Below are positions 1-6,596 of a stretch of 11,374 nt of DNA, in pieces. Source of the DNA: an uncultured Pseudobdellovibrionaceae bacterium (GTDB lineage: Bacteria; Bdellovibrionota; Bdellovibrionia; Bdellovibrionales; Bdellovibrionaceae); NCBI GenBank assembly GCA_937900305.1, contig CALCCV010000558.1, positions 1 to 11,374 of the forward strand. Direction: 5' to 3'. How positions within the stretch are numbered: position 1 is the stretch's first letter; every line of letters starts with the position of its first letter. The notes under the pieces are model-generated. The model ran no database searches. It had not been told where the DNA came from and saw only the letters and a list, made by a program, of their open reading frames with translations. Position numbers and translations under genes: made by a program.

Positions 1-47
1 CTACACAGGCGAAGACACTCTTTCCCTACACGACGCTCTTCCGATCT
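1..47 (+). other. Illumina sequencing adapter left on contig end
   Basis: Bases 1-6 (CTACAC) are the end of the P5 flow-cell oligo. Bases 7-14 (AGGCGAAG) match the TruSeq i5 index that I remember as D505. Bases 15-47 match the standard Read 1 sequencing primer, which ends in CTTCCGATCT. The order P5 tail, 8-base index, Read 1 primer is exactly that of a library adapter and not of a bacterial gene. Genomic sequence therefore begins at base 48, and any reading frame crossing this border is chimeric. Confidence 0.97.
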
Positions 48-680
48 CAGTTCCACTAGGTGGTCGCCCAGTTTCATCAAATCCTGATGGCTCTCCAGCA
101 AGTTCATTCCAGACTCTTGATCTATCTGTGGTGAAACAGAAACATAGATGAAGGTGATGCTTTGGGATTGGTGGCGGAAAAAGGATTGAATCCATTCGGT
201 GGTGAGGTAACCCAGTTTCTGGATTTCTTGGACCAGCTTGGTGGACTCATTTTGAACATAACAAAGTCTGCGAACTTCGTTAATCGAAGTTTCGATTTCT
301 TTCCATCGAAAAAATCTCTGTCCGGGTTCAAGCAGTTCTGTGGTGTCTTTGTGAGGTTCGGCTTGCAGGCGAACTCGGCTGTCGAAGTCGCTCCAAATTT
401 CGTTCTTGGTGTGGACCTCGGTTCGGAAAGTCTTTGGAAAAAACATGGCGATTTCTAAACCGTAGCTTACGCCGGGCTCTGAGGCGGGAACATCAATTTT
501 AATTTCGATGTTGTTCGAGTCGTGTTTGCTTAATAGTGCGGAACTCAATTTGCGGTGAGCAGGGGAGGCGAGAGTCGCGGTTTGGCCGAGAGAAGAAAAT
601 GGATGAGTCACTTCAGACGTGGGCTTTGCGATTCCGAATTCGGGCGATGATTTTTTTTTCGTCCAAGTTGCTATCTGCAC
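48..680 (-). CDS. Hypothetical protein, C-terminus cut off by contig end
   Basis: An uninterrupted minus-strand frame of 211 codons runs from about 680 into the adapter at base 48, so the C-terminus is missing. I do not recognise a named family. There is no signal peptide or membrane segment. The N-terminus is lysine/serine-rich (three Lys codons from a run of nine A). A probable folded part follows, around residues 60-130, containing KIDVPASEPGVSYGLEIAMF and an aromatic stretch IWSDFDSRVRLQ. The rest is helical and charged (KEIETSINEVRRLCYVQNES). It is probably cytoplasmic. The start is uncertain. The only standard in-frame start after the upstream stop is GTG at 680, just one base from the ribosome site AGGAG (682-686). 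That AGGAG would be ideally placed for an in-frame ATA at 674. Codon use and lack of stops make the gene real; its function is unknown. Confidence 0.7.
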
Positions 681-710
681 ACTCCTAATTTGCGATTAGA
701 GACTAAACTC

Positions 711-739
711 AAGTTAGGATTGGGCCAAGATTTCGTCAA
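711..739 (-). promoter_or_regulatory. Possible promoter for the truncated gene
   Basis: On the minus strand TTGACG (739-734, five of six to consensus) is followed after 17 bases by TAACTT (716-711, a weak -10). Transcription would begin near 704, leaving a short leader of about 25 bases to the GTG at 680. The -10 match is poor, so this is tentative. Confidence 0.3.
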
Positions 740-970
740 GACGATCTTTCAAATCCGTGCCATTAGCGGCGCTAAGGGAACTTGAAAAGCGTCTCGAACC
801 GGGCCAGTGGAGGCTCAGACACTCCGGAACTCAAAGAGGTCGAGGATTGAAGAGCGAAGTTATGGACTTCCGTCGCAGATCTGGAAGAAAGTTTTTTATA
901 TTCCAATCTCAAGGTGATACAGCCTTAGGGCGGTGACGGAGTCTAGCTTGGGAGTTGTGACGGTTTAAAC
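740..970. other. Intergenic stretch without a recognisable gene
   Basis: Together with 681-739 this makes a gap of about 290 bases between two minus-strand genes. I see no frame with convincing protein character and no tRNA. The one structure is a 13-base odd palindrome TTAGCGGCGCTAA at 763-775. No good intrinsic terminator is visible downstream of the gene ending at 971. Confidence 0.5.
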
Positions 971-1804
971 TCAGTCAGGATCCCAAGAAAAAAGATCAAA
1001 ATTCATCTGATAGACGTCTTCTGACGAAGCCTGTCTAACGTACTTTTCGATGGCCTTTAGAAAAACCAAAAATTCGTCATGTATTTTATTTTTGGCCTCA
1101 GTGTCAGCGGAAAGAGTGACCGCCAGATTGAATTTTTTTTCAGCTCGCAAGCGCAGGCAATGGTCGTTGGAAGCGACTCTCATCAAAGTTTGGTAGGCAG
1201 GATTGATATGTGAATCTCCAGCCAAATGAAGATGATCCTTGAGAACCTCGTAGCTTTCAGTGTTTCTGTTCCAGCGAATCAGACTGAGTTTTTGGAGTGT
1301 TTGCAGAATTTTCTCTAGACCGCTCGTTGATAGTCGAAGTTTATGGGTCAGAAGTTTGGGATTGTCGCGAAACTGGGGAATCGATAAATAAGTGTGAACG
1401 ATCAAGTTGAGTGGATCCAAATAGTAACTCTGATAAGAGGTGCTCTGTGGAGTTTCGACAATTTCGGCTGCCAAAGTGGTTTTTGTTTCTCGGTGGCGAT
1501 CTTGAATTTTTCGAGCTCTCGTCATCAAAATTTTTCGGCGTGCGTTGATTTGGCAGCGAGCGATTTCCAAAAGGAGCTGAAGGAAATCCGTCTCCTCTTC
1601 ATTAAACTCGAAAAATTTGCAGGCCAAATAAAGTTGGTCAGAGGTGAAGTGAGCATCGCCCTTCATCACTCGCGAAACATAGGTCTTCTGGATGCCCATG
1701 GCTTCCGCCAGGCGGGAGAAGGTAAACTGAGAGTTTACTTTTTTTCGAGTTTTTAAAATATTTGAGATGATTTCGACATAGCTCAAACTATTAAAAATAT
1801 TCAA
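971..1804 (-). CDS. TIGR02147/DUF4423-type helix-turn-helix regulator
   Basis: A 277-residue protein with the layout of the TIGR02147 family known from Fibrobacter and Bdellovibrio. The N-terminal helix (IFNSLSYVEIISNIL) is followed by an XRE-like helix-turn-helix at about residues 28-65 (FTFSRLAEAMGIQKTYVSRV), a second winged-helix-like part at about 155-185 (LTHKLRLSTSGLEKILQTL), and the typical end VYQMNFDLFSW (264-274). The start is TTG at 1804. GGAG at 1815-1818 lies ten bases before it, no ATG occurs upstream in frame, and family similarity begins right at the N-terminus. It is divergent from an exported protein gene at 1963. Palindromes at 1819-1835 and 1722-1738 suggest autoregulation. 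Membership is confident. DNA binding follows from the fold; the regulated genes are inferred. Confidence 0.88.
   Translation of the reverse strand: MNIFNSLSYVEIISNILKTRKKVNSQFTFSRLAEAMGIQKTYVSRVMKGDAHFTSDQLYLACKFFEFNEEETDFLQLLLEIARCQINARRKILMTRARKIQDRHRETKTTLAAEIVETPQSTSYQSYYLDPLNLIVHTYLSIPQFRDNPKLLTHKLRLSTSGLEKILQTLQKLSLIRWNRNTESYEVLKDHLHLAGDSHINPAYQTLMRVASNDHCLRLRAEKKFNLAVTLSADTEAKNKIHDEFLVFLKAIEKYVRQASSEDVYQMNFDLFSWDPD
1722..1738. promoter_or_regulatory. Candidate operator, intragenic copy
   Basis: GTAAACT-GAG-AGTTTAC is a perfect 7+7 inverted repeat inside codons 23-28 of the regulator gene. Arms and spacer length are identical to those of the copy at 1819-1835, and the two centres are 97 bp apart. 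Both are followed on the plus strand by TT. I infer a second binding site for the regulator, usable for looping or roadblock repression. Confidence 0.55.
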
Positions 1805-1818
1805 TTTAGTTAATCTCC

Positions 1819-1835
1819 GTAAACTAATAGTTTAC
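1819..1835. promoter_or_regulatory. Candidate operator upstream of the regulator
   Basis: GTAAACT-AAT-AGTTTAC lies 15-31 bp before the TTG start of the TIGR02147 gene and directly abuts its GGAG ribosome site (1815-1818). A possible minus-strand promoter (TTCCCA, 18 bases, TAAACT at 1834-1829) would have its -10 inside the palindrome. A bound dimer would then block the regulator's own transcription. As RNA, the same sequence could form a 7-bp hairpin next to the ribosome site. Confidence 0.6.
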
Positions 1836-1863
1836 TTCTCGGCTTAAGTTGCTGGGAAGTTAA

Positions 1864-1892
1864 TTGGCAAGCTGAATGCGGTGCGATATTTT
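1864..1892 (+). promoter_or_regulatory. Probable promoter of the exported protein gene
   Basis: TTGGCA at 1864-1869 is followed after exactly 17 bases by TATTTT at 1887-1892 (four of six to consensus). Transcription would start near 1899, leaving about 64 bases of leader before the ATG at 1963. It lies about 30 bp from the palindrome at 1819-1835. Confidence 0.45.
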
Positions 1893-1962
1893 GAGCACTC
1901 GAACTGAAACACCCTCAACGGCCCAGGATGAAAGTCCCAGCCCCCTGACAAAGGAGTTAGCT

Positions 1963-2568
1963 ATGAAAATGAATTTCGCACCCCTGATTTTTGTCCTTTC
2001 TTCAATTTTGCCCTTCTTCGCCATTGCCGAAGATGGCAAGCCCATCGCAGGTTGGTTGCGTGGAGTTCCTCAGAGATCCGCAATTGAAGTGAGTGCCTTC
2101 GAAAAAGTTGAAATCACCGAACAGATCGTAGGGAAAATTCCGGCGACGACGGCCCACCCAGCCTTCGAGAGCCGCGAAGTTCAGGCCACAGTCACCGTTT
2201 CGATTCTTCCGAAATATTGCAACAGTTTCTTTGCCCGTCATCCCATCGTCGGCTTCTTTCAAGAAGCGCAATTGAGTTCTGAGGAAGACAAAGTCGCATC
2301 AATTCAGTTCCTCGATCTGATAAAAGCCAGCGATATCAATTCGGGCAATCCTTGCGGTGCAGTTGCACCTGTTAAGATTTCGTTCGATCTTGCACTCGGA
2401 TTCAAAAATGTGAACCCAGAAAATGGGGAGGTTCTTGGCTCGTCGTTGCGAACAAAAACATTCCGATTGGATTTTGGAGAAAGCTCAAGCTCTCCCATCC
2501 ACGGCCTATTTCTCAAATATTCGGCCGAAAAAAATCAAATCACCGCGGAAGTTCTGACCCAGAATTGA
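1963..2568 (+). CDS. Small exported protein of unknown function
   Basis: A 201-residue protein with a clear signal peptide: MKMNFAPLIFVLSSILPFFAIA, with cleavage expected after AIA at about residue 22. The mature part alternates short hydrophobic and polar stretches (VQATVTVSILPKYC, VKISFDLALGF), suggesting a beta-rich secreted domain. It has two cysteines, YC and NPC, that could pair in the periplasm. The ATG at 1963 is preferred over an upstream in-frame ATG at 1876 because AAGGAG (1951-1956) lies six bases before it and the signal peptide starts there. The gene is divergent from the TIGR02147 regulator and probably controlled by it. I recognise no named family. It could be a periplasmic or surface protein; function unknown. 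Confidence 0.8.
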   Translation: MKMNFAPLIFVLSSILPFFAIAEDGKPIAGWLRGVPQRSAIEVSAFEKVEITEQIVGKIPATTAHPAFESREVQATVTVSILPKYCNSFFARHPIVGFFQEAQLSSEEDKVASIQFLDLIKASDINSGNPCGAVAPVKISFDLALGFKNVNPENGEVLGSSLRTKTFRLDFGESSSSPIHGLFLKYSAEKNQITAEVLTQN

Positions 2569-2665
2569 CCAAGTATCAGACGGCGGCATTCGGTTTTGCC
2601 AGTGCCCTGCAGACTCTGCTCTTCTAGGCTCTTAACGGTGAGCTCGTGATCGCCCTTTAAGAATT

Positions 2666-2679
2666 TATTGGCGCCAATA
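2666..2679. promoter_or_regulatory. 14-bp perfect palindrome before the HE-motif gene
   Basis: TATTGGCGCCAATA is a perfect palindrome ending 38 bases upstream of the ATG at 2718. It could be an operator. I see no promoter with normal spacing close enough to be sure, and a 14-base palindrome can arise by chance. Confidence 0.3.
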
Positions 2680-2717
2680 TTGAAGACTTAGATTGGCAGG
2701 CAGTAAGGATATAAGCG

Positions 2718-4160
2718 ATGAATGGGTTTGAGAATCCAAAAAAATTGAGAGGCAAAATTCTGGCTTTCGGAGTTTTTGTGAGTCTGCTGATCCTGCCCCC
2801 CGTGAGAAATGCAACGGTGGGCACCGTTTCTCGCATTCCCACCTCTACTTTGACAACCGATTTGACCTTGGACTTGAAACCTGAGGAGGTTGATTTTCTC
2901 TTCAAGAATTTCAATCCTAAGACCCGCAAGGTGATTTTAAATTCGATCACTCAAGTGAATGGAACTCGCAGGATGAGAGGCACTTGGACCGGCGGGGGTG
3001 GTGGAGTGATTCTCTGCTATCGAAATTCGAGCGATGCGACAGAGGCAGTCCGTGGCGGAGTTTTGACCGAGTTCGGCCGATCAAATATGACGTCGATAGA
3101 GGCTCTTGACTACTTTCAATTCAAGAAGCGCATGAATTTCTATGAACCCAAGACGGATGAACTTCCGCAAGACTATTTGCAACGAGTTCTCGAAATCTAT
3201 TTGGGCCGATTGTCTCCAGGCTTTTCCAAAAAACTGCAAAGAGCGCTGGCCAAAGTGAACGTTGAAAGTTTTAGGGATCGCAGAGATTTGCCGGTGATTC
3301 AGGACACTGGGACCATCTTCATTCAAGATATCGAGTCCGAAAATCCAAATTGTCGATACGTTCAATTGGCGATTCGGCTCACTCAAAGTGTCGGGTCGGG
3401 TGAGATGCCTCCCGTTCTTGTCGGCTACGATGAGGATCTGTATCGGAAACTGTCGACGATGGCTAAGAATCAAAGAGTGGCTGTTATTAACCAAGCCATC
3501 TTTCTTTTACACGAAGCTCTTTATTATTTAGGTTTCGAGTTGGGGCACACGGACTCGTCTTCAAGTCGGAGCTTTGCGAACCTACTTCTTTCGCAAGACG
3601 TTTTTAACGAGACGATGGAGATGAGCCGAAGTGAAAGTGACCGAATAAAAATTTTTCGAAAGCAACTGGTTCTTTTTGGTTTTGACGATTTTCCAGAGCT
3701 CTTCGTCGGAGATGAGAAGGACCCGGCTGCCGTCAAGCGCTTTTCGAAAACACAGAGGAGACGCGATTACGAATCCTACAAAACCAAAGTGAGCGAAGGC
3801 GTAAAGCGATTTTTAGTGGAAAAAAACTTTTCTGTACGAGATGTTGCTATTTCGACCGAAAATCAATGGAAACTGGTAGAACATCTGGCCAAGTTTGTGT
3901 ACCCTGGATTTTCTGAGGGAGAAGCTTTTTCTGTGGTTGTCGAGTCAGCGTTCGGCCTCGGTGTAGTTTCTAACATAGAAGTGTTTCGCGAAGACGGTGT
4001 CGACGATAGTGTCGAGTTGAACGCGGTCTGTAAATACGCTGAGGAGAAGATCGCGAAGATCGCGGAAGATAGTGAAGGTGAGCCAAATGCAAAAACTGTA
4101 GGAGACCTTTTTATTCTCCAACAGGCCCGGGCTTACTGTTCAAAGTCGCGCGAGCCTTAA
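2718..4160 (+). CDS. Exported protein, HEALY...GHTDS...R family
   Basis: A 480-residue protein with an N-terminal signal segment (basic PKKLRGK, then hydrophobic ILAFGVFVSLLILPP, cleavage probably near residue 32). A glycine-rich motif GGGGGVILC lies at 92-100. A helical middle is followed by the motif HEALY (265-269), then GHTDSSSSR (276-284) and FANLLLSQ. I recall many Bdellovibrio exported hypothetical proteins with the same order: GG-V-C, then HE-x-x-Y, then GH-x-D-S-x-x-x-R. The HE plus downstream GH recalls zinc-hydrolase centres, but there is no HExxH, so catalysis is unproven. The last 190 residues are charged and helical. AAGGA at 2705-2709 sits eight bases before the ATG. The gene follows the 1963 gene after 149 bp on the same strand, so co-transcription is possible. 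Confidence 0.8.
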   Translation: MNGFENPKKLRGKILAFGVFVSLLILPPVRNATVGTVSRIPTSTLTTDLTLDLKPEEVDFLFKNFNPKTRKVILNSITQVNGTRRMRGTWTGGGGGVILCYRNSSDATEAVRGGVLTEFGRSNMTSIEALDYFQFKKRMNFYEPKTDELPQDYLQRVLEIYLGRLSPGFSKKLQRALAKVNVESFRDRRDLPVIQDTGTIFIQDIESENPNCRYVQLAIRLTQSVGSGEMPPVLVGYDEDLYRKLSTMAKNQRVAVINQAIFLLHEALYYLGFELGHTDSSSSRSFANLLLSQDVFNETMEMSRSESDRIKIFRKQLVLFGFDDFPELFVGDEKDPAAVKRFSKTQRRRDYESYKTKVSEGVKRFLVEKNFSVRDVAISTENQWKLVEHLAKFVYPGFSEGEAFSVVVESAFGLGVVSNIEVFREDGVDDSVELNAVCKYAEEKIAKIAEDSEGEPNAKTVGDLFILQQARAYCSKSREP

Positions 4161-4172
4161 GTTGGCGGAGAA

Positions 4173-4196
4173 CGCTCGTTAGCGCATTGTTTTTTT
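4173..4196 (+). terminator. Weak terminator-like hairpin
   Basis: CGCT-CGTT-AGCG (4173-4184) is a 4-bp stem, followed after a five-base gap by seven T (4190-4196), just after the stop at 4160. It overlaps the last codons of the opposing lipoprotein gene. The stem is short, so this is only a candidate. Confidence 0.25.
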
Positions 4197-4613
4197 GGAT
4201 TTATCGGGCGTACAGTCGTAGGTGATCTGCCACTCCTTTACGGCTTCAGTCACCGACTCCGTCTTGCTGTCAACACCGCCGGCCTCGCCAGTCACGAAAT
4301 TCATTCCCAAGAAGCTTCCCGCGTCTTTTCGGGTGTCATCACGACGAGTGCTCCGGTCATTTTGCACGGACTTAGTTCCAACGGCGACTTCGCCCTCTTC
4401 TTGAATGCGGAATGGATTGTTACCGCAAGTCGCTCGCATTTTGTCTTCGGCCACTTTGCGATCCTCATCTCTGTGGTCCAATGCCATGGCGATCACGCCG
4501 CCTTCGCCGGCTCGCTTTTTCACTTCGCGGGCTTTGCCTTGGTAGGGCATCGTCTGGCAGTTCATGAGTGAAAGGGACAACAAAGTCAGCACGATTGTTT
4601 TGGCAAATCTCAT
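4179..4613 (-). CDS. Small lipoprotein of unknown function
   Basis: A 144-residue protein. MRFAKTIVLTLLSLSLMNC is a lipoprotein signal: basic start, leucine-rich core, and Cys19 preceded by L-M-N. This is a relaxed lipobox rather than LAGC. The mature part is very hydrophilic, with a basic/acidic stretch and two further cysteines (ATCGN at Cys63, ITYDC at Cys134) that could form a disulfide. The start at 4613 is chosen because GAGGAG (4621-4626) lies seven bases upstream and the signal begins there; the open frame continues to 4856 without such support. It is probably anchored in the outer membrane facing the periplasm. It shares an upstream region with the second TIGR02147 regulator and converges on the 2718 gene with an 18-bp gap. 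No family recognised. Confidence 0.78.
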   Translation of the reverse strand: MRFAKTIVLTLLSLSLMNCQTMPYQGKAREVKKRAGEGGVIAMALDHRDEDRKVAEDKMRATCGNNPFRIQEEGEVAVGTKSVQNDRSTRRDDTRKDAGSFLGMNFVTGEAGGVDSKTESVTEAVKEWQITYDCTPDKSKKTMR

Positions 4614-4719
4614 TGGAAATCTCCTCAAGGAAAAGGGAAACAGGTGTGTTTCGCGTTTCTTCGATTCAATCTGCAATTCATTTGTTTTGTAAATGGGTTG
4701 GCGTTGCGCCTGGAGAGGT

Positions 4720-4786
4720 AAGTGTTCGCAATGTTCGAGGAGTGGAGTCAAAAGGTGTTCGCGGTCAAAAAGTTGAGCGAACACTT
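4720..4786. promoter_or_regulatory. Cluster of three GTGTTCGC motifs in a divergent promoter region
   Basis: AAGTGTTCGC at 4720-4729, AGGTGTTCGC at 4753-4762, and the inverse GCGAACACTT at 4777-4786. The first and third form a perfect 10-bp inverted repeat. The second and third form an 8-bp inverted repeat with a 14-base loop. A further TGTTCG follows the first copy at about 4732. The cluster lies between the start of the lipoprotein gene (4613, -) and that of the regulator (4837, +), and ends 14 bp before a likely -35 box. This is the expected place for operators controlling either gene. Confidence 0.5.
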
Positions 4787-4799
4787 GTTTGGCAAGTTG

Positions 4800-4828
4800 T
4801 TGTATTTTGGGGCTGGTGGCTTTATAAG
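4800..4828 (+). promoter_or_regulatory. Probable promoter of the second regulator
   Basis: TTGTAT at 4800-4805, then 17 bases, then TATAAG at 4823-4828 (five of six to the -10 consensus). Transcription would start near 4835-4836, right at the ATG at 4837. Either the message is leaderless or translation begins further in. Confidence 0.45.
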
Positions 4829-4836
4829 CGTCGCCT

Positions 4837-5748
4837 ATGAGGCAGAATAAACCCACTTTCCCCTTCGGGAGCAGGCAGGCATCACCTTTCGGGGTGAATC
4901 AAACATCCCCCTGCAACCAGCCGCCGCCCAATAGGGGGAGTCGACTGGATCGACCATTTGAGACGGATCCCATCGAGTACATTCGCGGAGAACTGCAGAC
5001 TCGACGAGCGCGAAGGCCTGAGTACTCATTGCGTGCCTTTGCTCGCGATTTAAATATGAGTCCTTCTACGATTTCGGAAGTATTGAATGGCAAAGTGGGT
5101 CTGTCGCCCCTCAAGAGCCAGATGTTGGCCCGAAAACTTCGCTTGGCGGCTCCCCACGACGAGCAGTTTGTAGATTTGATTTCGGCTCGTCATGCACGAA
5201 GTGCAAAGGCACGCCAAGAATCAGAGATGCGAGTCGCCGCTCGATTGCGATCAATGAGTTCGCATCTCTCGATTGAAAAATTTAAAGTCATCTCGGACTG
5301 GCATCACAACGCCATTCTCGAACTGGTCGATCTATCCGCTAAGTATCACTCTGTTGAGGCTCTTGCGAGGGCGTTGAAAATTGAAAAGGCGGCGGTGAGC
5401 GGGGCGGTGGATCGTTTGATTGCCGTCGGTGAGCTGGCCATAGTGGAAAAGGTTTGGAGCACCCGCAGCGCAGTCACGGTGACCGGTGAGGGTGTGCCTT
5501 CAGCGGCCATCAAGCAGTATCACACCCAGATTTTCAAAAAAGCTCAGGACGCTCTTTATCAGCAAAAATTTGAAGAGTGCGATTTTCAATCTAGTTTTTT
5601 TTGTGTCGACAGTCGTGATTTGCCAAATCTCAAAACAGATCTTCTGCGTTTGCGCCGAGAGCTCATTGCCAAATATGGCCACAGCCCAGAGCGCGATTCG
5701 GTTTATAATATTTCGCTCCAACTCTTTAAAATCAATGAGGACAAATGA
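4837..5748 (+). CDS. TIGR02147/DUF4423-type helix-turn-helix regulator
   Basis: A 303-residue protein with the same architecture as the regulator at 971-1804. Helix DPIEYIRGELQTRRARRP leads into an XRE-like helix-turn-helix at about 64-105 (YSLRAFARDLNMSPSTISEV, LNGKVGLS). A second winged-helix-like part follows at about 183-225 (SVEALARALKIEKAAVSGAV), and the family end VYNISLQLF is at 289-297. It has a proline/serine-rich extension of about 40 residues before the normal family start. ATG 4837 has no ribosome site and lies at the predicted transcription start. An in-frame CTG at 4945 has AGGGGGAG (4933-4940) four bases upstream and would remove most of the extension. The stop overlaps the next gene (ATGA), so the two are translated as one unit. 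Family membership is strong; the true start is not. Confidence 0.85.
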   Translation: MRQNKPTFPFGSRQASPFGVNQTSPCNQPPPNRGSRLDRPFETDPIEYIRGELQTRRARRPEYSLRAFARDLNMSPSTISEVLNGKVGLSPLKSQMLARKLRLAAPHDEQFVDLISARHARSAKARQESEMRVAARLRSMSSHLSIEKFKVISDWHHNAILELVDLSAKYHSVEALARALKIEKAAVSGAVDRLIAVGELAIVEKVWSTRSAVTVTGEGVPSAAIKQYHTQIFKKAQDALYQQKFEECDFQSSFFCVDSRDLPNLKTDLLRLRRELIAKYGHSPERDSVYNISLQLFKINEDK

Positions 5749-6596
5749 TGAAACCTCTGGTCGTTTCTCTCGCTATTGCATCTGTGTTCCTATCGGCTAT
5801 CTCTACTCAGGCGGAGCGCACGGTCCTGCAAGGTGGAGGGCTCGCGGAAATGCGAATGATTTATCTTCACCAGCACTTGCCGCAATATCTTATTCCCTGT
5901 CGCACCAATATCCAGAAGTGCGGCATGTCCGAAGCTGAAGGTGAGGATTTAACAAAAATCTTGACGGCGGCACAAGCGTCGTCGTCAGAAAATCTAATTT
6001 TGGACGCAGACTTTTCGGGCGCAAAAGTTTTTCAGACGGAACGGAGTGTGGGAGCACCGATTCGAGTCTCTGTTGAGGCGCTGTATGATGAGGGTGAAAT
6101 TCAGGTTGCGAAATCCACGGCTGAGCTCGCGGCCATCCTACTGGCCGCCTACTGGTGGCAAGTGAGCGAGCAGCCGAAAGATTTTTTGTTAGCGAGATCC
6201 TCTGAAATCACCTCATTGTTTCAAACCAACGGAACTGAATTTAAAATTTCAGATCGCTTCTCAATCAGTGTCCATCAGCAGTCAATTCAATTTGGTGAGG
6301 TCGTTGAGTTGCTTTTGGCGATCGAAGATTCTGAAAAAACTTTTGAATTTTCGAATCGTTTGGCGCTCGCCATAGGATGTGAAGATGGCTCTGAACCAAA
6401 GGACATCAGCTTGGAAAATTGGCGGCAGTCGTTGCATGGATCTCCTGACGAAAAAAATATCACGACGTTTGCGGATCTCTCCTTTCAGTGCGATCAAACT
6501 AGAATCTATCAAATTCTCGTTCTTAAGTTTTTGATCGAAGACGCAGGCACGGTCCGTTCTGATTCGTTGAAAATCTCAGTTCGTGATTCGTTTTGA
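5748..6596 (+). CDS. Exported protein co-transcribed with the regulator
   Basis: A 282-residue protein with a signal peptide (MKPLVVSLAIASVFLSAISTQA, cleavage after TQA near residue 22). The mature protein begins with a motif VLQGGGLAEMRMIYL and PCRTNIQKCGM. The middle is alpha-helical and alanine-rich (AELAAILLAAYWW), and the end includes Cys in IGCED and FQCDQ. Of two adjacent ATGs, 5748 is preferred because AGGA at 5738-5741 lies six bases before it; 5745 would leave three. It overlaps the regulator stop by one base, implying translational coupling. The last 21 bases overlap the metalloprotease gene on the other strand. I recognise no named family. A Bdellovibrio-type secreted or outer-membrane-associated protein is likely. 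Confidence 0.8.
   Translation: MKPLVVSLAIASVFLSAISTQAERTVLQGGGLAEMRMIYLHQHLPQYLIPCRTNIQKCGMSEAEGEDLTKILTAAQASSSENLILDADFSGAKVFQTERSVGAPIRVSVEALYDEGEIQVAKSTAELAAILLAAYWWQVSEQPKDFLLARSSEITSLFQTNGTEFKISDRFSISVHQQSIQFGEVVELLLAIEDSEKTFEFSNRLALAIGCEDGSEPKDISLENWRQSLHGSPDEKNITTFADLSFQCDQTRIYQILVLKFLIEDAGTVRSDSLKISVRDSF

Noticed and set aside
1..195. Minus-strand open frame of 64 codons at the contig end
   Set aside because: Its last third is the translated sequencing adapter, and its genomic part lies in another frame within the 48-680 gene.
162..458. Plus-strand open frame of 98 codons
   Set aside because: It lies opposite the longer stop-free minus-strand frame 48-680, which has better protein character.
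1876..1962. N-terminal extension of the exported protein from ATG 1876
   Set aside because: The extension lies at the promoter -10, lacks a ribosome site, and would precede the signal peptide with 29 polar residues.
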